A DNA stretch of 64,000 bases, from assembly GCA_937873135.1 (NCBI GenBank), contig CALMVQ010000089.1, forward strand, positions 25,487-89,486, in the 5' to 3' direction. The first letter of the stretch is position 1; each line of letters begins with the position of its first letter. Below the pieces are notes generated by a model. It had not been told where the DNA came from and did no database searches. It saw only the letters and a list, made by a program, of their open reading frames with translations. This document shows positions 16,885-28,500 of the stretch, piece by piece. A program made the translations under genes and the position numbers. This DNA is from an uncultured Scytonema sp. Its GTDB lineage: Bacteria > Cyanobacteriota > Cyanobacteriia > Cyanobacteriales > Nostocaceae.

Positions 16885-17991
16885 ATGGCGATTATCTCCT
16901 CGAAAAAACAGCCTCCAGAACCAAACAGAGAACCAAAGCAACGTCGGGAGTCAGTGAAAGCCGCCGCCGCAGAGGACAATCTTTTGCAACCCGAAGCCGA
17001 TGTCGATGAACTTGGAAAGCAGGAAGAGAGTATTCGACCCCAGCGATTTGCCGATTACATAGGGCAAAAAGACTTAAAAGATGTGCTAGACATTGCCATT
17101 AAAGCGGCTAAGTCTAGGGGTGAGGTGCTAGATCACCTACTATTGTACGGTCCTCCAGGATTGGGAAAAACCACAATGGCGATGATTTTAGCAGCTGAGA
17201 TGGAAGTCAACTGCAAAATTACCAGTGCGCCAGCCCTAGAACGTCCCAGAGATATTGTCGGACTGCTAGTGAATCTGAAACCTGGAGATATTTTATTTAT
17301 CGATGAAATTCATCGCTTAGCGCGGATGACAGAAGAAATTCTCTATCCGGCAATGGAAGATTATCGCTTAGATATTACCATAGGCAAAGGTTCCAGCGCT
17401 CGTACTCGGAGTTTGCAGCTATCAAAGTTTACCTTAGTTGGGGCAACAACCCGTGTGGGGGCACTCACCTCACCACTGCGCGATCGCTTTGGTTTAATCC
17501 AAAAATTAAGATTTTATGAAGTCGATGAGCTGAACCAAATTGTACTGAGGACCGCTCAGTTACTTCAAACACCCATCACTGAGGATGGTGCCACAGAAAT
17601 TGCTCGTCGTTCACGAGGAACACCACGTATAGCAAATAGATTACTTAAGCGTGTACGTGATTACGCGCAAGTCAAATTATCGGGAGAGATTAATGAAAGC
17701 GTAGCAGCAGAAGCTTTACATCTATTTCAGGTCGATCCCTGCGGTTTGGATTGGACAGATCGGCGGATGCTGAGTGTCATTATTGAACAATTTAATGGTG
17801 GTCCGGTGGGATTGGAAACAATTGCTGCCGCAACAGGTGAAGACACTCAGACAATCGAAGAAGTATACGAACCTTATTTAATGCAGATTGGGTACTTACA
17901 ACGGACTTTTCGTGGAAGGGTGGCAACACCTAACGCCTACAAGCATTTAGGTTTTAAACCCCCCAATGAACAGTTGTCTTTGTTGCCTTAA
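16885..17991 (+). CDS. ruvB: Holliday junction branch-migration ATPase RuvB
   Basis: 368 aa. RuvB forms the hexameric motor that, with RuvA, moves Holliday junctions during recombination. Motifs: [18 protein letters not shown] at the start of the core, Walker [12 protein letters not shown], Walker B DEIHRL, sensor [18 protein letters not shown] and sensor 2/arginine [17 protein letters not shown]. The C-terminal winged helix is marked by [29 protein letters not shown] and GRVATPNAY. About 50 extra N-terminal residues (basic and acidic, low complexity) precede the core, as is common in cyanobacterial RuvB. Single-gene transcription unit. Confidence 0.97.
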   Translation: MAIISSKKQPPEPNREPKQRRESVKAAAAEDNLLQPEADVDELGKQEESIRPQRFADYIGQKDLKDVLDIAIKAAKSRGEVLDHLLLYGPPGLGKTTMAMILAAEMEVNCKITSAPALERPRDIVGLLVNLKPGDILFIDEIHRLARMTEEILYPAMEDYRLDITIGKGSSARTRSLQLSKFTLVGATTRVGALTSPLRDRFGLIQKLRFYEVDELNQIVLRTAQLLQTPITEDGATEIARRSRGTPRIANRLLKRVRDYAQVKLSGEINESVAAEALHLFQVDPCGLDWTDRRMLSVIIEQFNGGPVGLETIAAATGEDTQTIEEVYEPYLMQIGYLQRTFRGRVATPNAYKHLGFKPPNEQLSLLP

Positions 17992-18232
17992 ACCCTGCCT
18001 CAAGAGTACAGATGTATTGTAATGGGTAAGGGACGACTATCATCAATCATGACGAAGAAAAGAGTTTTCCCCTGCCTTTTTGTAATTCAGTTTTCACTTT
18101 GTCACTTCGTTACCGTGAGATAGTGAACAGAAGCGCAAAAGCGCAAATAATTATGTAGAGACGTCAAATTTTGCGTCTTTGCCTGAGAATATTATCAGTC
18201 CACTATGCAAAGCTGGAATGAACGAACCATAG

Positions 18233-19036
18233 ATGATTAAATTAATTATTATTCTTTTAAGCCTGTTGCTTGTGTTTGGGCATAGCGAAGTCGTGATGGC
18301 AGTCCAATCTTCCAGTACGAGTATAGAGCAGTTACAAAAACGGGATGAGTTGGGGAATAAAGCGTTTGCGGCGACAAACAAAGGTGACTTTGCCACAGCA
18401 GAACGTTACTGGACGCAAATTCTTGAGCAATTTCCCGATAATGCCGCAGTTTGGAGTAACCGAGGTAATTCCAGAGTCAGCCAACACAAGTTGCTTGAAG
18501 CGTTGGCAGATTATAACAAAGCGGTAGAACTTGCGCCAAATGTCACTGATCCTTACTTAAATCGTGGTACAGCGTTAGAAGGTTTGGGAAGATGGGATGA
18601 GGCGATCGCAGATTACAATCATGTCCTCCTCCTCGATCCCACAGATGCAATGGGATACAACAATCGAGGAAATGCCAAAGCTGGCTTGGGTAAATGGGAT
18701 GAGGCGATCGCTGACTACAAAAAATCGGCAGACGTTGCCCCTAATTTTGCCTTTTCCCGTGCTAACTATGCCCTTGCTCTTTATCAAATTGGTCAACTTG
18801 ACGAAGCCATTCGCCAAATGCGGAATATTGTCCGCAAATATCCTAATTTTGCCGATATGCGTGCCGCCCTCAGTGCTGCTTATTGGGTGCAAGGACAAAA
18901 AGGCGAAGCGGAAAGCAATTGGGTGTCAGCAGTTGGACTTGATGGACGCTATAAAGATCTCGACTGGGTAACAAACATCCGTCGTTGGCCCCCCAGCATG
19001 GTAGCAGCGTTGGATAAATTTTTAAAACTTCAGTAG
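18233..19036 (+). CDS. exported TPR-repeat protein
   Basis: 267 aa. The N-terminus LIIILLSLLLVFGHSEVVMA is a signal peptide or membrane anchor, with likely cleavage after VMA. TPR repeats follow: GNKAFAATNKGDFATAERYW, NRGNSRVSQHKLLEALADYN, NRGTALEGLGRWDEAIADYN, NRGNAKAGLGKWDEAIADYK, ANYALALYQIGQLDEAIRQM. It is a common cyanobacterial thylakoid-lumen or periplasmic TPR protein, a scaffold for protein contacts. Similar proteins have been linked to photosynthetic complexes, but nothing here fixes the partner. It is a single gene with no clear operon. Confidence 0.85.
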   Translation: MIKLIIILLSLLLVFGHSEVVMAVQSSSTSIEQLQKRDELGNKAFAATNKGDFATAERYWTQILEQFPDNAAVWSNRGNSRVSQHKLLEALADYNKAVELAPNVTDPYLNRGTALEGLGRWDEAIADYNHVLLLDPTDAMGYNNRGNAKAGLGKWDEAIADYKKSADVAPNFAFSRANYALALYQIGQLDEAIRQMRNIVRKYPNFADMRAALSAAYWVQGQKGEAESNWVSAVGLDGRYKDLDWVTNIRRWPPSMVAALDKFLKLQ

Positions 19037-19445
19037 CGTTTGACCATTAGCGACTGCCAAAAGAATTGTCTAATTACTGCAGGATAGAGTGATTTTTATT
19101 CTCAGTAGTAACAAGTAAGTCCTTTACACTTCTGGTGCGGGACTGCCGGGAAACCCTTTCAGTCCTTACCAGGGAGCGAGAAACTCTCCTAAACGGACTG
19201 CTTCACCTACGCACTGCCAAGTCTATTGCGGTTCATTAAATATGTACTGAAGTTGAGACTAATGCCTGAAACGAAGAGTGATTTGCGTGTCCCGGCCTTA
19301 ATCAGCTGAAAATATCAATGCTTGTAAGTAGCTAACAACTGAATACTTACTATATATTTAGTAGGATTGAGTAAGTAAAACACATTTCCTACCAGCTTAT
19401 AGAAGTTTAGAAAAATTATAAATACGTGAAACAAGGATTGAAGTT
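19037..19445. other. 409-bp gap with a structured segment
   Basis: No coding region is supported. Between 19141 and 19200 there is a small foldable stretch (CAGTCC at 19160 pairs with GGACTG at 19195). It includes the 13-mer TTACCAGGGAGCG at 19166-19178, which recurs at 20139-20151 in front of the next gene. An AT-rich region follows at 19320-19440 and could carry the promoter of the coiled-coil gene. Confidence 0.4.
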
Positions 19446-20048
19446 ATGAACCCGCTGCCAGGAGAACACACGAATAGTCATTCTATAGAACCAGCGCAAG
19501 CGTGGTCAATTCCAGATGAAAACCAAGTTCAACATAGTAATACAGAAATTGGTGAAATCAACAGCTTAGCTAAAGTCAGAGACATTCTTGTTGGCGAGCA
19601 AATGCGGGAGGTTGAGAAACAGTTTACCAGACTAGAGGAACGTTTGGTAAACGAATGTGTCAGCTTACGAGATGAAACAAGAAAACGGTTAGATTCACTG
19701 GAAATATATTTAAGAAAAGAGGTTGAGTCTTTAACAGAAAGACTTAGAAACGAGCAAGTAGAACGTGATGAAGCAGTAAAATCACTTGTTGATCAACATA
19801 ATCACTTAAATATTTCTGTACAAAAAAAGCTGACAGAATTTGATGAACAAACTGCTACTAGTCAGCGGGATATTCGCGAACAGATTTTTAATCAATCTAA
19901 AAACATACAGGATGATTTGAGACAAAAATCTGAAGAAATAGTGGCTTTATTACAACAAGAATACCAAGAATTACGTAAAGACAAGACAGATCGAGCTACT
20001 CTTGCCAAGCTTTTTCAAGAGCTTGCTTTTCGCATTAGTTCTCAATAG
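19446..20048 (+). CDS. coiled-coil protein upstream of an OmpA-domain gene
   Basis: 200 aa, nearly all coiled coil from residue 45 on: RDILVGEQMREVEKQFTRLEERL, TRKRLDSLEIYLRKEVESL, RNEQVERDEAVKSLVDQ, then KNIQDDLRQKSEEIVALLQQ and a terminal DRATLAKLFQELAFRISSQ helix. No signal peptide or membrane segment is seen, so it is probably cytoplasmic. It sits 197 bp before a membrane OmpA/MotB-domain gene on the same strand, and pairs like this recur in cyanobacteria, so a structural partnership at the envelope is a fair guess. ATG start with AAGGATTGAAGTT upstream. Confidence 0.65.
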   Translation: MNPLPGEHTNSHSIEPAQAWSIPDENQVQHSNTEIGEINSLAKVRDILVGEQMREVEKQFTRLEERLVNECVSLRDETRKRLDSLEIYLRKEVESLTERLRNEQVERDEAVKSLVDQHNHLNISVQKKLTEFDEQTATSQRDIREQIFNQSKNIQDDLRQKSEEIVALLQQEYQELRKDKTDRATLAKLFQELAFRISSQ

Positions 20049-20245
20049 TCAATAATGCTCTTATCTTCTAAAAGTAAGCTGTCGTTTGTAGTTAATCATG
20101 AGGTAAGCATTCTACAGTCAGTCTTTCTGATCTCCCAGTTACCAGGGAGCGGTAAAACGCCTCATAAGCGATGGTTTCCGAATTAGTTCTTAGAGTTTAA
20201 TGCTTACATAATTAGTGGTATTTGCAAATAACTAACAACTGATTA

Positions 20246-21985
20246 ATGACTAATAATTCTTCTGCAAATAACGCTCGTGTAACCAGTGACGAACTGAGTG
20301 AACTCCGTAGTTTGCTGCTAGGTATTGAACCTACTAAACTTAACCAACTTTACGAACGATTAGACAACAGTCAAATAACAGCAGAAGAGATTAGTCGCTT
20401 GCTCCCAGAAGCAGTTATTTTGCGGACAATTCAAGATAAACAACTTAGTGAGGCAATAGTACCTACCGTTGAACAATCGCTTCAGGTCTCTGTTAAAAAA
20501 GACTTAAATGTCCTTGCACAGGTCATGTTTCCTATCATCGGCCCTGCCACCCGCAAGGCTGTTGCCACAGTTCTTGAGGAAATGATTCAATCAATGAATA
20601 AAACTCTGGAACATAGTTTATCTCCACAAAGTTTTAAATGGAGATTAGAAGCACGACAAACAGGTAAATCATTTGCTGAAGTCGTGCTACTCCGGACGCT
20701 GACTTATCGGGTAGAACAGGTGTTCTTAATTCACAAACAAACCGGATTACTACTGCAACATATGGTGGGTATGCAGGTAACCGTTCAAGATCCGGATCTT
20801 GTTTCAGCTATGTTGACAGCTATCCGGGATTTTATTAAAGACTCGTTCAGTATCCAAAAAGAAGACGCACTCCAGACTTTAGAGTTTGGTGAACTGACAA
20901 TCTGGATTGAAGAAGGACCACAAGCAATCATAGCAGGTATTATTCGCGGGAATGCGCCTCAAGAATTAAGGTTAGTTTTTCAAGAAGCAATAGAAAAAAT
21001 CCACTTGAGACTGAGTAAAGAACTCAATGCTTTCCAAGGAGATACAGAGCCATTTGCAGCGAGTAATCCTTACCTTGAGCTTTGCTTGGAATCTCGATAT
21101 GAAGTGCCAGCCAAAAAAAATTATCCTTATGTATGGACTTTATTCGGCACAATCGCGATCACTTGTGGTATTTGGAGTTTTTTTGGGATTCGAGATCAAC
21201 TCCGTTGGAATACCTTCTTAGAAAAGCTGAACTCTCAGCCGGGAATTGTGGTGGTTCAGGTTGGTAAGCAACACGGTAAACATTTTATTTCCGGGATGCG
21301 CGATCCATTAGCAGTAGATCCAAACACGCTGATTGCACAATCTAATCTTAATCCCAAAACCATTATCAGCCAGTGGAAACCTTATATATCGTTAGAAACC
21401 CAATTTGTTACTAAAAGAGCCGAGGAATTACTACAACCTCCAAAAACAGTAACTTTTATGAATGACAACGGCATTCTTCACGTCAGTGGTTCAGCACCGC
21501 GTGGATGGATTTTATCAGCAAGGAATTTATGGCGTTTTATTCCCGGTATTACTCAATTTCAAGATAAGAATCTCATTGAACTAGAATTCAATCAATTAGA
21601 GTTGTATAAAAAGCAAATTGAACAAGAAGTCCTTTTTTTCTCAGAAGGGACAACACAGTTATTGCCAGGTGAAGATAAAAAGCTTCAGAATCTGGCGATC
21701 GCAATGCAAAAACTTTTGAAGGCTGCTCAAAATAGCAATCAGGATGTGCGTCTTCAAATCTTAGGACATACCACTGCAAGTGGCTCACAACAAACAAATA
21801 CGATCCTCAGTCAAGCCCGTGCTAATGAAATCCTATCTTATCTTGCTTCTACTGGAATGAACAAAAGCTATTTTAGTACTGTAGGTATGAGTTTCAGTCA
21901 ACCTTTGCGATCAGCATCGGCGAAAGATGATGAATCTAATCGTCGGGTATCTTTCAGGGTACTCCTGACAAATACCAGTAAGTAG
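20246..21985 (+). CDS. membrane-anchored OmpA/MotB C-terminal domain protein
   Basis: 579 aa. Residues 1 to about 285 form a helical cytoplasmic region (LRSLLLGIEPTKLNQLYERL, SRLLPEAVI, MFPIIGPATRKAV). A single membrane segment YVWTLFGTIAITCGIWSFFGI lies at about 290-312. After a ~130-residue linker comes an OmpA-like domain (FFSEGTTQLLPGEDKKL, VRLQILGHTTASGS, LSQARANEILSYL, RRVSFRVL), which normally binds peptidoglycan. The usual DxxG in the G-H-T-D region is changed to GHTTASG, so peptidoglycan binding needs care. The N-terminal half resembles the cytoplasmic part of other cyanobacterial OmpA-linked proteins. It probably ties a cytoplasmic complex, maybe the upstream coiled-coil protein, to the wall. 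Confidence 0.8.
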   Translation: MTNNSSANNARVTSDELSELRSLLLGIEPTKLNQLYERLDNSQITAEEISRLLPEAVILRTIQDKQLSEAIVPTVEQSLQVSVKKDLNVLAQVMFPIIGPATRKAVATVLEEMIQSMNKTLEHSLSPQSFKWRLEARQTGKSFAEVVLLRTLTYRVEQVFLIHKQTGLLLQHMVGMQVTVQDPDLVSAMLTAIRDFIKDSFSIQKEDALQTLEFGELTIWIEEGPQAIIAGIIRGNAPQELRLVFQEAIEKIHLRLSKELNAFQGDTEPFAASNPYLELCLESRYEVPAKKNYPYVWTLFGTIAITCGIWSFFGIRDQLRWNTFLEKLNSQPGIVVVQVGKQHGKHFISGMRDPLAVDPNTLIAQSNLNPKTIISQWKPYISLETQFVTKRAEELLQPPKTVTFMNDNGILHVSGSAPRGWILSARNLWRFIPGITQFQDKNLIELEFNQLELYKKQIEQEVLFFSEGTTQLLPGEDKKLQNLAIAMQKLLKAAQNSNQDVRLQILGHTTASGSQQTNTILSQARANEILSYLASTGMNKSYFSTVGMSFSQPLRSASAKDDESNRRVSFRVLLTNTSK

Positions 21986-22563
21986 GTCAGTTAGAATCAG
22001 CCTACCAGTTCACAATCTACATATCAAGTTTGGATAATTTTTTCTGAATTCGACAGATTGTCAAATTATTTTTCCTTTATATTAAGATAATTTTGTTTAG
22101 TGAATATGATATTCGCTGCTAGTGTATGGAAAAGCTTGATAGAAATATTTGATTAAATTCTTCAAAAATATATCGAGGCTTAAAATATAGATAGATGATA
22201 CTTTTTTACTTTGTGTCACAAGGAATTCCTCGTCTTTCCCATTCTTTTTTAGTTTTTTTGACAGAAAAACCTTGACAAGGATAAAACCTAAGTGATAAAA
22301 GTTGTTGTTAGGAATTAATTCTGTCCAAAAGAAAAACTCGATAAAGTCTGTTAGATCAAGAATATCTTGTGCTATTCCCATTGCAATTTAGATTAGGAAT
22401 CAGTTTTCCCTAAGACTAAAGTTTAAACAAAAACACGACTTGGCTAAGGCACTAAAATCTCAACACAGGAATGTTTTTGACACAATTGCGAGTAGCGCAA
22501 GGGCGTCTCAGTCATAAATGACCTTGACTCCACATAACCAGTTGTAAACACGGAGTTATACCA
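21986..22563. other. 578-bp AT-rich leader before the NRPS/PKS cluster
   Basis: Presumed promoter region of the biosynthetic cluster. A minus-strand frame of 94 codons exists at 22097-22381 but has low-complexity, AT-driven composition and no recognisable domain. A TTGACA-like hexamer lies near 22474 and a small TTGCG/CGCAA hairpin follows it. No convincing -10 box or operator can be named. The start at 22564 has CGGAG about 10 nt upstream. Confidence 0.35.
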
Positions 22564-25500
22564 ATGGGTAAAAACTTTTCCGAGTTCTCGGTGGAGTTTT
22601 CCACGTTAGTTGAACTTCTTCGTTGGAGAGCAATCCACCAGTCTCAGCAGAAAGCTTATTCTTTTCTGCTTGATGGAGAGGTAGAAGAATTTGATTTGAC
22701 ATATGGGGAACTTGATGAGCAAGCTCGGCAAGTTGGTGCTTTGCTTCAAAGTTGTGGAGTCATAGGTGGAGAGCGTGCCCTACTGCTCTACCCGCCTGGG
22801 TTGGAATTCATTGCTGCATTTTTCGGATGCCTGTATGCAGGTGTGATTGCGGTTCCTGTTTATCCACCCCGAGTCAATCAATCTCTGTCGCGACTTCAAG
22901 CTGTTGTGGGGGATGCAAAGGCGGTGGTGGCACTATGCACCACAACAGTTTTGTCCAACATAGAGCAACCGTTTGCCCAGTATCCGAATTTACAAGCTCT
23001 GCCGTTACTTACTACAGATAACATTATACAGAACGACTTGGCACAGGCATGGCAAGAACCATCTGTGAACACGGATACGCTAGCGTTTCTCCAGTACACG
23101 TCAGGCTCGACTGGAACACCTAAAGGGGTGATGGTGAGTCATGGAAATTTGCTACATAATGAATTTTTAATCAAGCAGGCTATGCAGCATACTACGGAAA
23201 CTCTCTTCGTGGGTTGGCTGCCTCTTTTTCATGACATGGGTTTAGTTGGGAATGTACTCCAACCACTATATTTGGGAATTCCGAGCATTCTCATGTCTCC
23301 GATAGCTTTTCTACAAAAACCCTTTCGCTGGCTACAAGCGATTTCCCGATATAAAGCAACGACGAGTGGTGGGCCCAATTTTGCTTATGACTTGTGTGTT
23401 CAAAAAATCACTTCTGAACAACGAGCTATCCTCGATTTGAGTAGCTGGGAAATTGCTTTTAACGGAGCCGAACCGGTCCGGGGAGAAACTGTGGATCTGT
23501 TTGCTGCAACCTTTGCTGAGTGTGGCTTTCGCCGTGAGGCATTCTATCCCTGTTACGGCATGGCGGAAACAACCCTAATTGTTTCTGGTGGTTTAAAAGC
23601 AGTACCACCAGTATTACTGCCAGTTCAGTCAGCAGCACTAGCGCAAAATCAAGTTATTCCAGCGAGTCCACAAGAGTTTGGCCCAAAGACACTTGTAGGT
23701 TGTGGTCAACCTCTAGAGGAGTTGACAATTGCCATTGTTCATCCCGAGACTTTAACCAATTGCCACAGTCATGAAGTCGGAGAGATTTGGGTTGCGGGAA
23801 AGAGCGTTGCTAAAGGCTACTGGAATCAGTTGGAGCAAACAGAGCAAACGTTCCAAGCTTATTTAAAGGACACAGGAGTTGGACCTTTTTTACGCACGGG
23901 AGACTTGGGATTTTTGCGAGAGGGTGAGCTATTTATTACAGGTCGTCTCAAGGACCTCATTATTATTCGGGGTCAGAACCATTATCCGCAAGACATTGAA
24001 TGGACGGTGGAGCAGAGCCATCCCGCATTACAACCTGGTGGGAGTGCAGCATTTTCGATTGATGTTGGTGGGGAACGACTGGTTATTGTCACTGAAATCA
24101 AGCGCAGTTACCGCCGTAATCTCAATATTGATGAGGTGATTGCAGCTATTCGCTCTCGTGTTGCTGAAAATCACGAACTACAATTGTATGCAGTGTCGCT
24201 CCTGAAGACAGGTTGTATTCCAAAAACTTCCAGTGGCAAAATTCAGCGTTATGCTTGTCGATCTGCTTTTTTGGCAGGAAGTTTAGAGAGCATTGGAAGT
24301 AATATCTTGAACGAAGGCAGAAGGCAGGAGGCAGAAGGCAGAAGGCAATTAAGATGGGATCTGATGAATCCCCATCTTATTAAAGACCGCCAAATCGAAA
24401 ATCAAGAGCAAAAGCTGGTGTTTTATCTTCATGAACTTGTGGCTCGGATTCTCAAAGTGGCTCTGGAACAGGTAAATCCACAGCAACCTTTAAGTGCTCT
24501 GGGACTCGATTCCTTGATGGCAATTGAAATCAAGCACTCGATTGAAACGAACTTGGGCGTTGTCTTGCCAATCACAAGCTTTATGTCAGCTTCAAGTATC
24601 AATAGATTGGCGGTTGAAGTACTCGCGCAATTAACACTAAATCTCGCTAACCCCTCTCCCCAAGAGCTTAGGGATGTCGTAGATGGGGAGAATTCAGTTA
24701 TCACCGAATACCCCCTTTCTTACGGTCAACAGGCACTATATTTTTTATACCGACTAGCACCAGAAAGTCCGACGTATAACATTGCTAAGGCTGCGCGGAT
24801 TTCTTCAGATTTAAATATCAAAGCATTACACCGAGCATTTCAAACTCTACTTGAGCGTCATTCTTGTCTGCGCACGACTTTCAGTACTGTGGATGGAAAA
24901 CCTATTCAGCGAGTCCACAAGGGGATAACGGTTTGCTTTCAGCAGGAAGATGCGGCAACATGGGATGAGGAATTTCTGAGCGATCGCCTAATAACCGAAG
25001 CATACCGTCCCTTCAATCTTGAACAAGGTTCGCTCCTACGAGTCAGTCTTTTCACTCGCTCACCGCAAGAGAATATCCTTTTGTTGGTTGTCCACCACAT
25101 TGTGGCAGATCTGTGGAGTCTAACAGTTCTGATGGATGAGTTAGGAATGCTATACCAAGCAGAAAACAATGCCACACCCGTTACGCTCCCGAACTTGACT
25201 TGGCAGTATGCTGACTATGTGCAATCTGCGTCACAAAGGCTAGCTTCTACTGAAGGTGCGGAGCTTTTGCTCTACTGGCAGAAGCAGTTGGCAGGAAAAT
25301 TACCTGTGTTGAATCTACCAACTGACCGTCCGCGACCACCAGTTCAAACCTATAATGGGGCTTCTATAAGCTGCAAGCTGAGTCGAGAACTGAGCCAAAA
25401 GCTCCTCGACTTCAGTCGCGATCGCGGAGTCACTCTCTACATGACTCTGCTCGCAGCTTTTCAAGTGCTACTCTACCGCTATACAAACCAGGAGGATTTA

Positions 25501-28500
25501 CTGCTAGGTTCTCCGACAACAGGCAGAAGTCGAGCTGATTTGGCAGAACTCGTAGGCTATTTTGTCAACCCAGTCGTATGCCGTGCTGATTTGTCGGGAA
25601 ATCCGACATTTGAGGAGTTTCTCAACCAAGTGCGCTCCACTGTGCTAGATGCCTTAGCTCACCAAGATTACCCCTTTGCACGCTTAGTCGAACAACTACA
25701 GCCGATGCGGGAGCCAAGTCGGTCACCGCTATTCCAAGTCATGTTTGTCTTGCAGAAAGCACACCTACACGGACAAGAGGGTTTGGCAACTTTCGCTTTA
25801 GAGGAAACAGGGGCGAGAATAAAGCTTGGGGATCTAGAACTAGAGTCCATAGCACTCAACAAGCGGATTGCTCAGTTCGACCTCACCTTGATGATAGCTG
25901 AGGTGGATGAAGTCCTATCTAGTTGTTGGGAATACAACACAGATTTGTTTGATGCTACCACTGTGGAACGGTTGGCAGGTCATTTTCAGACTTTACTGGA
26001 AAATATAGTGATTGACTCACAGCAGCACGTTTCATTGCTGCCATTCCTAACCAAGTTGGAATGGCAGCAACTACTAATAGAGTGGAATGCAACCCAAGTA
26101 AATTATGCGAGTGAACCTTGTCTCCACAAACAATTTGAGACTCAAGTAGAGCAGACACCAGATGCAGTGGTAGTAGTGTTTAAAGAAGAACAACTCACCT
26201 ACGCACAACTGAATCAGCAGGCCAACCAGTTAGCACATTATCTCCAAACGTCGGTGGAGCCGGAGGTATTGGTAGGTATTTACCTGGAGCGCTCTGTAGA
26301 AATGGTGGTGAGTATTTTAGCAGTTCTCAAAGCTGGTGGAGCTTATGTCCCTCTAGATCCCACCTATCCCAAAGAACGTATAGCCTTCATGCTAGAGGAT
26401 GCACAAGTTTCAGTGCTGTTGACTCAACAGAAGTTTCTCGACGCTTTGCCTGAGCACAAAGCGCAAGTCGTCTTTTTGGAGAAAAGTGAGGTTTGGGCAG
26501 TCGAGAAGGTAGAAAACCCAGTTAGTCAAGTCACAAGCAATAACTTAGCTTATGTTATTTACACGAGCGGCTCAACTGGCAAACCTAAGGGAGTCATGAA
26601 CACCCACAGTTCTATTTGCAATCGTTTATTCTGGATGCAACAAACCTATCAATTAACGACGGCAGATCGGGTGTTGCAAAAAACCCCCTTTAGCTTTGAT
26701 GTCTCGATTTGGGAATTCTTTTGGCCACTCTTGACAGGAGCAAGTTTAGTGATGGCGGAACCTGGAGGCCATCAAGATAGCGCTTACCTTGTCAAGCTGA
26801 TTGCCCAACAGCAGATTACCACAATCCATTTTGTCCCTTCCATGCTCCAAGTCTTTTTAGAATTTGTAAATCTTGAAGCATCTACGAGCTTGCGGCAAGT
26901 TATGTGTAGTGGAGAAGCGCTATCTTTGAATTTACAACAGCGCTTTTTCGCACAATTGGATGCAGAACTGCACAATCTTTACGGACCAACAGAAGCTGCT
27001 ATTGATGTCACCTTCTTTTGGTGTAGGCAAAACATCTCTAAATACACCGTACCTATCGGTCGCCCGATTGCTAATACACAGATTTATTTACTCGATGCTC
27101 ACTTACAGCCAGTTCCTATTGGTGTACCAGGGGAGGTACATATTAGTGGAGTCGCTCTAGCAAGAGGTTATCTTAACCAACCAGAACTGACGGCTCTTAA
27201 ATTCATTCCCAATCCCTTTAGTGATCAGCGGGGAGCACGTTTATACAAAACAGGCGATTTGGCACGCTATCAACTTGATGGTAGTATAGAGTACCTTGGG
27301 CGAAAAGATTACCAGGTCAAACTTCGGGGCTTCCGCATTGAACTCGCAGAGATTGAGACGGTATTGGGTCAACATCCTGCTGTGCGCGAGGTTGTTGTTT
27401 TGATGCGAAAATCTTTTGGTGAAGGGCGTCGAGAGTTTGCCCTAAATGCCGACCGAAAAGATACTGCTATTACTAGTTTACGTCACTTCCTTAAGGGAGA
27501 ATTCACTGAAGAATTAGCAACTGAGCCTGCAATGGATCAAATGGTTGCGTATTGCGTTTGTCATCAGCCTGCACCGACGACTACCGAATTACGCCGCTTT
27601 CTTCACAAAAAGCTGCCTGATTACATGATTCCTGCTGCTTTCATCATGTTGGATGCACTTCCCTTAACACCAAATGGAAAGATAGATAGACAAGCACTAC
27701 CAACTCCCGGCAAAGTTAGACCCGAACTGGAAAAAGCTTTTGTCGCTCCTAGCACTGACGTAGAAAAGGTATTGGCAGAGGTTTGGGCAAGTGTGCTTGG
27801 TCTTGAACAGGTGGGTATTCACGACAACTTTTTTGAATTGGGAGGGGATTCTATCCGTACCATCCAAGTGGTGGCTAAAGCTCAAGTCAGAGGGTTAAGC
27901 TTTTCAGTACAGGAAATTTACGAGAGTCAAAATATTTACAAATTAGCGCAGATATTTACCCTTGACAAACCTAGTTTCTTACCTATAGAAAAAACAGAGG
28001 TGTTCAGTTTAATATCTGAAGCTGAACGGCAAAAACTACCGAGTGATATAGTAGACGCCTATCCTTTAGCCAGAGTCCAGGCAGGTATCATTTTTCACAG
28101 TGAATACAGTCCTGATTCCTTGATGTACCATGATATCTTCCAATATCATCTGCGCGTCCGTTTAAACATGGAGTTATTGCAAAGGGCTTTGCAGCAGCTT
28201 GTTGAACGTCACCCTATCCTACGGACTTCATTTGATTTGACTAACTACACCGAACCCCTGCAATTAGTCCATCAAAATGTTTTTGTCCCTTTACAGGTGG
28301 AGGATTTGCGCTCTCTAGAACCGAACCTACAACAACAAGCGATCGCAACTTGGATAGAAACGGAAAAAAATCGGCGTTTTGACTTGACTTACCCGCCACT
28401 CATCCGCTTTTTTGTGCATCGTCTCACAGAACACACTTTTTATCTCACCTTAAGTTGGCATAACTCTATTCTTGATGGATGGAGTCAGGCTTCTCTGCTC

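Noticed and set aside
22097-22381. A 94-codon minus-strand frame in front of the NRPS cluster
   Set aside because: AT-driven composition rich in Phe, Ile, Lys and Asn, no ribosome binding site or recognisable domain, and it occupies the likely promoter region.
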